The notes under the pieces are model-generated. The model ran no database searches. It saw only the letters and a list, made by a program, of their open reading frames with translations, and was not told the origin of the DNA. A program made the translations under genes and the position numbers. DNA of 64,000 bases from CAWDPQ01 sp049642465 (GTDB lineage: Bacteria > Acidobacteriota > Vicinamibacteria > Vicinamibacterales > 2-12-FULL-66-21). Location: assembly GCA_049642465.1 (NCBI GenBank), contig JBAROV010000219.1, positions 66,693 to 130,692 on the forward strand. Reading direction: 5' to 3'. Shown piece by piece: positions 57,954 to 64,000 of this stretch (its first letter is position 1; each line of letters starts with the position of its first letter).

Positions 57954-59497
57954 AACGTTCTCCACCGTCTCCCGTCTCGCGCGAGCAAGACGTCTGCCTC
58001 GGGCGGCCCCCAATGACCGGCCTCGTAGGTCGGAACCGATGCATGGGTATCCTGCTCCCATCGCTGGTGCACCGGCGTGATCAGCGCCCAGGACGTCTCG
58101 ACGAAATCATGACGGGCGAAAAGCGTGGCGTCGCCGAGGAGCGCGTCGAGCAGCAGCGTTTCATACGCCTCGGGCACACCGCCACCAAATGCCGAACCAT
58201 AACGGAAGTTCATCATGACTGGTGCCAGCTGCATCCGAGTACCAGGAAGTTTCGCCTGAAATCGTACCGAGATGCCTTCATCCGGCTGTACGTTCACAAT
58301 CAGCAGATTGGGAGACACCGACGTCGGCGTCACGCGGCGAAAAATCTCGAGCGGCGGCCGTCTGAATTGAATCGCGATTTCCGTGATGCGCTTTGGCAGC
58401 CGTTTGCCAGTGCGCACGTAAAACGGAACGCCGGCCCAACGCCAACTGTCCAGCTCCAAACGAAGCGCGACATACGTCTCGGTCGTCGACTCAGGCCTGA
58501 CGCCAGGTTCCTCGTGATAGCCCGGCACTTCATCACCCGTCACCCAACCGGCTCCGTACTGGCCCCGCACTACGTTCGAATCCGCCTGCGGATCGTCTCG
58601 AACGAGAGGCTGCACGGAAGCCAGCGCGTCCATTTTCCGGTCCCTCACGCTCGCGGCTGTAAAGGCTGTCGGCGGTTCCATCGCGACGAGCGCGAGGAGC
58701 TGCATCAGGTGATTCTGCACCATGTCGCGAAGGGCACCAGCTCCTTCGTAATACGCCGCACGACGTTCCACGCCGACGGTTTCCGCCGCGGTGATTTGCA
58801 CGTGGTCGATGTAGCGGCGGTTCCAGATCGGCTCGAACATCCCGTTGCCAAAGCGGAAGACCAGCAGGTTCTGGACGGTTTCTTTGCCAAGGTAATGGTC
58901 GATACGGAAGATCTGCTCCTCGTCGAAGTGTTTGTGCAGCACGCCGTTCAGGCTGCGCGCACTTTCGAGATCGACGCCGAACGGCTTTTCCACGATCAGT
59001 CGCCGCCATCCGTGCGGCTGTGGCTTGGACAGCCCCGCCTCGCCAAGTCTTTCAGCAACGGTGGCGTAAACCGACGGCGGAATGGCGAGATAAAAGAGCA
59101 CGCCTTCCGTTGCGGCTTCACCAAGCCGCTCTGCCAGACTTCGATACAAGTCCGGTGAATCCAGTTCGCCAGCGATGTAATGAATCCGCCTCGCCAGCGA
59201 GCGGGCCACATCGTCCTGGGAGGCTGCTTCGACCCCGGCAAATTCTTTGAGGCTTTCCTGAAACTGTCCGCGGAATGCTTCGTCGGTCATCGGCGTACGC
59301 GCCACGCCAATGATCGAGAACTGCGCCGGCAATCGCTGGGCACGCGACAGGTGATAGATGGCAGGGAGGAGCTTGCGCCGCGTCAGATCGCCCGAGGCAC
59401 CAAAAATCACGAGAACGGAGGGACCCGGCGTGGGCTCGATTCGAAGGTTGTCGAGGAGCGGGTTTGCCAAACCCGAAAGGTGCCAGACGTCAGCCAC
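57950..59497 (-). CDS. zwf: Glucose-6-phosphate 1-dehydrogenase
   Basis: 515 residues. First step of the oxidative pentose phosphate path, making NADPH. Motifs: VIFGASGDLTRRKLLPAIY (about 30-48), IVEKPFGVDLESA and the active site FRIDHYLGKETVQNLLVFRF (about 196-215), then YYEGAGALRDMVQNHLMQLL. GTG 59497 is taken as start; TTG 59506, three codons upstream, is also possible and neither has a good ribosome-binding site. It overlaps opcA by GTGA and follows the cytochrome gene by 27 bp. Confidence 0.96.
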   Translation of the reverse strand: MADVWHLSGLANPLLDNLRIEPTPGPSVLVIFGASGDLTRRKLLPAIYHLSRAQRLPAQFSIIGVARTPMTDEAFRGQFQESLKEFAGVEAASQDDVARSLARRIHYIAGELDSPDLYRSLAERLGEAATEGVLFYLAIPPSVYATVAERLGEAGLSKPQPHGWRRLIVEKPFGVDLESARSLNGVLHKHFDEEQIFRIDHYLGKETVQNLLVFRFGNGMFEPIWNRRYIDHVQITAAETVGVERRAAYYEGAGALRDMVQNHLMQLLALVAMEPPTAFTAASVRDRKMDALASVQPLVRDDPQADSNVVRGQYGAGWVTGDEVPGYHEEPGVRPESTTETYVALRLELDSWRWAGVPFYVRTGKRLPKRITEIAIQFRRPPLEIFRRVTPTSVSPNLLIVNVQPDEGISVRFQAKLPGTRMQLAPVMMNFRYGSAFGGGVPEAYETLLLDALLGDATLFARHDFVETSWALITPVHQRWEQDTHASVPTYEAGHWGPPEADVLLARDGRRWRTL

Positions 59498-59524
59498 CAG
59501 TGTCAATTCGACGTCTGACGCCGA

Positions 59525-61096
59525 TTATTTCCGGGCGGCCAGGTACCCGGCTATCGCGTCCAGCTCGCTGGCGGAAAGCCGCCGGCCGAACTTCGGCATT
59601 TCAGCGTCGGGATTCACCGCTTCGGGATCCGTTATCCAGAGCCGCAGCGCATTCACATCGTGTTTCTTGCCGGCGTGCGACAGGTCGGGACCCTCCGTTC
59701 CGCCATCGCCATCCAGCTTGTGACACCCGACGCAGAATCTCGCGAAGACCGTCGAAGCGGTTTCCACGTGCGGCGAAAACCCCGGATAGGCCTGGCGCGA
59801 CAGTTGGTGCACGTATGCCACGATCGCCGCGGCCTCACGATCGGTGACGACCGCAGGCGGCTCGCGGAGCCCCGGCGCAATCATTTCAGGATCGGTAATG
59901 TGTCCCGATATCCATTCGAGACCACGGCCCGTTGCTGTCTGTTCGAGCGGATCGGCCAGGCCGCTGTCGCTGTGGCAGCGCAGGCAGCCGCGATTGGACG
60001 CAAGGATGCGCCCGCCGATCTCTCGCGGGGACCATTGGCTGTCGGCGAACGTGACCGGACGATCGCGCCAGCCCAGCGTCGTGAGCGAGGCGATCCCGAC
60101 AAAACTTACGACGGTCGCCGCCATGACCAGTCTGCGGCGACGCGGCTCGCGGTGCGGACCTCGATCGATCCACGGCAGCAGCATCAGCGCGCCAACCGTC
60201 ACCCCGGGAAGAATCAGGGCGCCGACGATTTCCCAGCGGCCGGGGAAGTATTTGAGCAACTGGAACAGTCCAAGGAAGTACCACTCTGGCCGCGGAATGT
60301 ACGTCGCGTCCGCCGGATCGGCAGGCGCATCGAGTTCTGGCGCACCGTGCCAGGCAAACGCCGTCAGCAGGGCAAGAACACCCAACACCACCACGACATC
60401 GCGCGCGGCCTGCATTGGAAAAAAGCGGAACTCCGGGCCGCTGCGCGGCCGGATGGGTCCAGAAATGCCATGCCGTCGCATCATGACGAGATGGAGCGTT
60501 ACGAGCGCGATCACGACGGCAGGCAGAAAGATGACGTGGACGGCATACCACCGCGTCAGCGTGAGCGCACCCACCGCCGCACCGCCTTGCAGCACAGATG
60601 CGAGCGCGTCACCGGCAAATGGCGTCAGACGCGAAATGTTGATGGTGACGACGGTCGCCCAGTACGCCCGCTGATCCCATGGCAGCAGGTATCCCGTGAG
60701 CGCGAATCCCAGGAGGACGAGCATCAGAAACATTCCGGAGATCCAGGTCAATTCACGCGGCCGTTTGTAGGATCCAAAAGACACGACCCGGAGGACGTGA
60801 AGCACCACGGCGACGATGATGAAGGACGCACCGTAATGATGCAGCCCGCGCACGAGCGCACCGGCGAACGTCGAGCCGATGAACCTCACGCTCTCGTAGG
60901 CGTGGTCGGGTGTGGGTGCGTAGTACAGCGTCAGGAAGGCGCCGGTCAGAAGCTGCACGCCGAGTAATGCGAGCAGAATGCTCCCGAGCGTGAAGAACCA
61001 GCCGGTGCCGGGGGGCAACGGCTCATCGAGGAGCGATGTGCGCGCTCGTCGCCATCCGCTTCGGTCATCGAGCCAGTCGAGCGTTCGGCGAATCAC
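59525..61096 (-). CDS. Cytochrome b (b6/subunit IV type) fused to a diheme cytochrome c domain
   Basis: 523 residues. Residues 1-210 are cytochrome b with heme ligands H86/H100 and H187/H202; the 14-residue gap in the second pair is of the b6 type. Residues 260-320 are a subunit IV-like part with RPEWYFLG (PEWY quinol-site motif, about 270). The C-terminal 160 residues hold two heme c sites, CLRCH (371-375) and CVGCH (455-459). With the Rieske protein it forms a quinol:cytochrome c oxidoreductase. GTG 61096 overlaps the Rieske TGA. Confidence 0.93.
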   Translation of the reverse strand: MIRRTLDWLDDRSGWRRARTSLLDEPLPPGTGWFFTLGSILLALLGVQLLTGAFLTLYYAPTPDHAYESVRFIGSTFAGALVRGLHHYGASFIIVAVVLHVLRVVSFGSYKRPRELTWISGMFLMLVLLGFALTGYLLPWDQRAYWATVVTINISRLTPFAGDALASVLQGGAAVGALTLTRWYAVHVIFLPAVVIALVTLHLVMMRRHGISGPIRPRSGPEFRFFPMQAARDVVVVLGVLALLTAFAWHGAPELDAPADPADATYIPRPEWYFLGLFQLLKYFPGRWEIVGALILPGVTVGALMLLPWIDRGPHREPRRRRLVMAATVVSFVGIASLTTLGWRDRPVTFADSQWSPREIGGRILASNRGCLRCHSDSGLADPLEQTATGRGLEWISGHITDPEMIAPGLREPPAVVTDREAAAIVAYVHQLSRQAYPGFSPHVETASTVFARFCVGCHKLDGDGGTEGPDLSHAGKKHDVNALRLWITDPEAVNPDAEMPKFGRRLSASELDAIAGYLAARK

Positions 61097-61596
61097 ACGC
61101 GCACCAGGACCGCATCGGTCGACGCGTCTACGCGCACGTCGATGGCGTCGAGTGGACGCGGAGGGGGACCTTCGAGCACTCGACCTTGTGCGTCATAGAC
61201 TCCGCCATGGCATGGACAGAGAAATCGCTTCTTGTCTTTTTCCCAGCGAACCTGGCACCCCAAGTGAGTGCACGTCGCCGACAAAGCCTTGACGTTGTCG
61301 CCATCGCGAACCAGGAATACCGTCTGTCGCACTCTCTCGCGATACCAACCGTCGGATCGGCGTACGCTCAGCACTCGCGGAATGGGCGTACCCGGCGTCA
61401 ACTCGAGCAGGGATGCCGCGCGCACCCAGCGTTCGCGGTTGGCGCCCTCGTGCGGCCGCAGCGCGAAGGCGCCAAGCAGCGCACCAAAGCCGCCGGTAAT
61501 CAGGGCGATGATTGTATTGACGAACACAACGAGCACGCGGCGGCGGCTTGGTAGGTTTGCGGTCACAGAGACCAGTTGGCGGACGGACTGATGCAT
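61093..61596 (-). CDS. Rieske iron-sulfur protein of a bc-type complex
   Basis: About 167 residues. N-terminal basic patch (LPSRRRVLVVFVNTIIALIT) leads into a membrane anchor, possibly Tat-dependent. The [2Fe-2S] ligands are complete: CTHLGC and CPCHGG separated by 15 residues. The start is uncertain: ATG 61596, ATG 61608 and GTG 61647 are all in frame with weak ribosome-binding sites; I prefer 61596. It is cotranscribed with the cytochrome b-c fusion, and together they form the core of a complex III-like enzyme. Confidence 0.92.
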   Translation of the reverse strand: MHQSVRQLVSVTANLPSRRRVLVVFVNTIIALITGGFGALLGAFALRPHEGANRERWVRAASLLELTPGTPIPRVLSVRRSDGWYRERVRQTVFLVRDGDNVKALSATCTHLGCQVRWEKDKKRFLCPCHGGVYDAQGRVLEGPPPRPLDAIDVRVDASTDAVLVRV

Positions 61597-61647
61597 CGGA
61601 AAGCCCATTCGACCATTTGCGAACGAAGGGCCAGCACGGTACAGCAC

Positions 61648-61759
61648 GAAATGGCTGATATCAGGGCATTTAGCCGCGGCTCAAGCCCTCAGAGGTTCCG
61701 CGATTCGTAAATCGCTTTCCAAACGCTTCCGCGCGGCCGGTGCATCATTGCCCCTTCCG
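61648..61759. promoter_or_regulatory. Divergent intergenic region with two palindromes
   Basis: Between the Rieske gene and the GT39-like gene. It contains GCGATTCGTAAATCGC (61700-61715, 6-4-6 inverted repeat) and the palindrome AGCCGCGGCT near 61671. No strong sigma70 promoter in either direction was found; the palindromes could be operators. Confidence 0.35.
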
Positions 61760-63346
61760 ATGAGAGACGGCCCACTACTCGCGGGGCTGGTCGCAGCGGC
61801 AATCTGCGCGTTCGGACTCGCCTACGGATCTCGCGCGGCCGGCGGTGCCGACCCATTTGGCTACGTGAGTCAGGCTGGCCTGTGGTTGAAGGGGGATTTA
61901 ACGCTCGAGCAGCCGCTGTCGCGGGAGTTCCCGTGGCCGCACCCGGAGGAAACGCTCTCCCCGCTTGGGTACCGGCCCGGCGAGGTCCGCCACACGATCG
62001 TTCCCTCCTACGCCCCCGGTGTCCCGCTGGTGATGGCTGCCTTCCACGCGTTCTTCGGACCGTGCGGTCCCTACATCGTCACCCCGGTTTTTGCTGCTGT
62101 GCTGATTCTCGCCACGTGGGTTCTGGCTTACCGACTGACGAAGGATCGCGTGACCGCCGCCGTGGCAACGGTGCTGATGGCAGGTTCGCCGGCCTTTCTC
62201 TTCAATCTGATGTTTCCAATGAGTGACATCGTGGCGACGTCGCTCTGGACGACAGGCCTGGCGCTGCTCACCTGGGAGAGTCTGTCGGCCGCAGCTGCAG
62301 CAGGCGGCGCGAGCGGACTCGCCATTCTGGCGCGACCGAATCTCGTGCCGCTTGCGCTCGCCCTGGGGATTGCCGCCTGGGCGTGGCCGAACGGTGCACG
62401 CCTCGGACGCCGCGCGGCGCGCGGGGCGACGTTTTCAATCGGTGTCGTGGCCGGAGCGGCATTTGTCGCTTACGTGAACCGGTTTCTCTATGGGTCCCCG
62501 TTGGCGTCCGGGTACGGGGACGCCTCTATCCTGTACTCGTTGTCGTACCTGGGAACAAACGTCGTTCGCTACTCGAGCTGGCTGCTGCAGAGCGAAGGCT
62601 TGCTGGTGATCCTTGCTCTGCTGCCGATCGTTCAACGCCGAGCAGATTCGGGGCGGTTGTCGCCGGCCGCCGCGCTTCCGCTCGCGCTCTTCGCGGCGCT
62701 CGCCTGTGCCTCATATCTCTTCTATCTGCCGTTTGAAGACTGGTGGTTTCTGCGCTTCCTGCTACCGGCCTTTCCGATACTGTTGGTCTTCGAGGCCATC
62801 GCTTTGAAATGGACCGTTCGCAACTTGCGCGCGCCGTTCCCTCGATTGGCGTTGTTCGTCATCGTCACCGTGGTGGTCGTGTATCGCGGTTGGTTCGCGA
62901 GTTCCCGAGGTCTGATGCGAATTGGAGACGACGAGCAGCGCTATGTGGCGGTCGGTCAATACATCGATCGAGCGCTGCCGCAGAATGCTGTCGTGCTGTC
63001 CATGCAGCACAGCGGCAGCGTCCGATACTACTCCGGCCGTCTCACGCTCCGGTACGATTTGCTGTCACCAACCCGCCTGCCGTTCGTGATCGATTGGTTC
63101 CGTGCACGTGGCTATCGCCCCTACATCCTGCTGGACGACTCAGAAGAAGAGGATTACAGACGGCACTTCGGAAACGACTCTTCGATTGCGCGACTCGAGA
63201 TTCGTGTACTGGCGGAGATGACCAATCCGGTCCGGGTGCGACTCTACGACCCCGAACCCTACGTTGGCGCTCATCCGCCGCCGGACCCGATTGTCTTGCG
63301 GGCGTCCAAAGGGTGCGTCGCACCAGCGGGGGCCTGGGCTCGATAG
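61760..63346 (+). CDS. GT39-like integral membrane glycosyltransferase
   Basis: 528 residues with about eleven hydrophobic helices. The first loop GGADPFGYVSQAGLWLKGDL (about 28-47) has the Asp expected for GT-C catalysis, followed by YRPGEVRHTIVPSYAPGVPL. The C-terminal 130 residues are soluble (VVLSMQHSGSVRYYSGRLTL). It resembles the island members but stands alone 25 kb away. ATG 61760 is chosen; TTG 61748 in frame adds four residues. Its end is only 5 bp from the convergent HEAT-repeat gene. Confidence 0.78.
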   Translation: MRDGPLLAGLVAAAICAFGLAYGSRAAGGADPFGYVSQAGLWLKGDLTLEQPLSREFPWPHPEETLSPLGYRPGEVRHTIVPSYAPGVPLVMAAFHAFFGPCGPYIVTPVFAAVLILATWVLAYRLTKDRVTAAVATVLMAGSPAFLFNLMFPMSDIVATSLWTTGLALLTWESLSAAAAAGGASGLAILARPNLVPLALALGIAAWAWPNGARLGRRAARGATFSIGVVAGAAFVAYVNRFLYGSPLASGYGDASILYSLSYLGTNVVRYSSWLLQSEGLLVILALLPIVQRRADSGRLSPAAALPLALFAALACASYLFYLPFEDWWFLRFLLPAFPILLVFEAIALKWTVRNLRAPFPRLALFVIVTVVVVYRGWFASSRGLMRIGDDEQRYVAVGQYIDRALPQNAVVLSMQHSGSVRYYSGRLTLRYDLLSPTRLPFVIDWFRARGYRPYILLDDSEEEDYRRHFGNDSSIARLEIRVLAEMTNPVRVRLYDPEPYVGAHPPPDPIVLRASKGCVAPAGAWAR

Positions 63347-63351
63347 GGTCG

Positions 63352-64000
63352 CTAACGGCCCACCTTCAAAAGATACGCTCGCGCCTTCGGCGTGCCCAAC
63401 AGCCGCAGGCGCGAGTGGACCTCACCGCGCAATTCCGGGTCGTCTTCCTTACCGGCGATTTGAATCAGTTCGTCTTCAGCGCGGGCGGTGAACAAACCGA
63501 CAATGATCGAGCGCTTACTGCCGCGTTCGGCCTTGCCATAGAGTTGGACCAATTGCCCGCGCCCGCCAACCCGTCCAAGCGTGACAATTGCCGTCGAGCG
63601 AAGACTCGGATCTCGTTCGGATTGCGCAATGCGGTAGAGGGCCGATAGCTCGGCTCGCGCGCCCAGCGACGACACCACCTGCCGTTTTACAGCAAAGTTA
63701 GCACTCGAGTAGACCTGTAGAAGCGCTTTCGATACCTCGGGACCGCCAAAGCGTCCGAGTTCGCGGACAGCAGCCAGCTTGACGGGGTCCGGGCCGCGCT
63801 TCGCGATCTCGATGACGGCCGACTGGGCGACGGGCTTGCCCGACTGCGCCAGGACAAAAACGGCTCGCCGGCCGGCGCCGGGATTGCCGTCGTCCAGGGC
63901 GATGTGGCGGAGCAGATCGACGACGAGCGCTTCGTTCTTCTGGAGCAGACTTCCCAGTGCGAGAATCCGCTGATCGGTATCCGGCTGCCAGGTCTCGACG
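63352..64000 (-). CDS. HEAT-repeat protein, N-terminus beyond the window
   Basis: The minus-strand frame is open from base 63999 to the TAG at 63352-63354, giving at least 215 residues. It is built of about seven helical repeats of 30-35 residues, for example LAAVRELGRFGGPEVSKAL, QVVSSLGARAELSALYRIAQ and RSTAIVTLGRVGGRGQLVQL, typical of HEAT/PBS-lyase repeats used for protein binding. The reading frame continues past the right edge, so the start and any signal peptide are not seen. Function unknown. Confidence 0.8.
   Translation of the reverse strand, partial: VETWQPDTDQRILALGSLLQKNEALVVDLLRHIALDDGNPGAGRRAVFVLAQSGKPVAQSAVIEIAKRGPDPVKLAAVRELGRFGGPEVSKALLQVYSSANFAVKRQVVSSLGARAELSALYRIAQSERDPSLRSTAIVTLGRVGGRGQLVQLYGKAERGSKRSIIVGLFTARAEDELIQIAGKEDDPELRGEVHSRLRLLGTPKARAYLLKVGR

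Noticed and set aside
57878..59158. Plus-strand open frame of about 426 codons opposite opcA and zwf
   Set aside because: Both minus-strand genes carry catalytic or family motifs; this frame has none.
59660..60967. Plus-strand open frame of about 435 codons opposite the cytochrome b-c fusion
   Set aside because: Arg/His-rich shadow translation without domains; the opposite strand has complete heme motifs.
1..64000. CRISPR arrays, insertion sequences, prophage or integrase genes, tRNA genes
   Set aside because: No spaced direct repeats, transposase or integrase motifs, or tRNA-like cloverleaf was seen by reading both strands.

Overview
The window is GC-rich, densely coded DNA from a Gram-negative-type bacterium. 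The mix of genes fits Acidobacteriota, perhaps class Vicinamibacteria: MraZ/RsmH, an OpcA-containing oxidative pentose phosphate operon, a b6-type cytochrome b fused to diheme cytochrome c, many GT39-like membrane proteins and a gas vesicle cluster. This placement is inference from gene content, not from a marker search. Genes are packed tightly, with many ATGA, GTGA and TAATG start/stop overlaps. I saw no tRNA, rRNA, CRISPR array, insertion sequence or prophage, and no gene-free stretch longer than 300 bases.

Layout. (1) 1-1054, minus strand: the start of the division/cell-wall cluster, with partial rsmH, mraZ and a near-consensus promoter carrying MraZ-type boxes. (2) 1157-36324, almost all plus strand: ychF, then a very large surface-glycan island. 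It holds GT2, GT4, GT9 and GT-B transferases, six GT39-like membrane proteins, polyprenyl-phosphate-sugar synthases, two sugar SDRs, a sugar aminotransferase, a Wzx-like flippase, two methyltransferases, a GNAT enzyme, a polysaccharide deacetylase and three radical SAM proteins. (3) 36366-44504: housekeeping and mixed genes, namely yqeY with a strong terminator, murJ, an MFS transporter, a rhomboid protease, a 191-bp inverted-repeat element, a cupin, a fused 2-oxoacid dehydrogenase E1 and a beta-propeller protein.

(4) 44539-53232, minus strand: an eleven-gene gas vesicle operon. In transcription order it is gvpJ, gvpA, a GAF/PAS histidine kinase, a receiver protein, gvpF/L, gvpG, a tandem Get3/ArsA-type ATPase, gvpF/L, a gvpS-like gene, a short gvpF/L and gvpK. 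No gvpN or gvpC is visible. The Get3/ArsA-type ATPase and the two-component pair inside the operon are the most unusual features of the window. (5) 53326-61596, minus strand: a CBS protein, acyl-CoA ligase, gnd, opcA and zwf (NADPH-producing pentose phosphate branch) and a Rieske/cytochrome b-c pair. (6) 61760-64000: another GT39-like protein and a partial HEAT-repeat protein.

How the parts may work together. The glycan island looks built around lipid-linked sugar donors: DPM1-like GT2 enzymes load sugars on polyprenyl phosphate and the GT39-like proteins spend them outside the membrane, while the flippase exports assembled units. The gas vesicle operon has the shell protein, the nucleation and chaperone proteins, and an energy-using factor that may handle the hydrophobic shell subunit. 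Its own sensor kinase could link vesicle production to an environmental cue.
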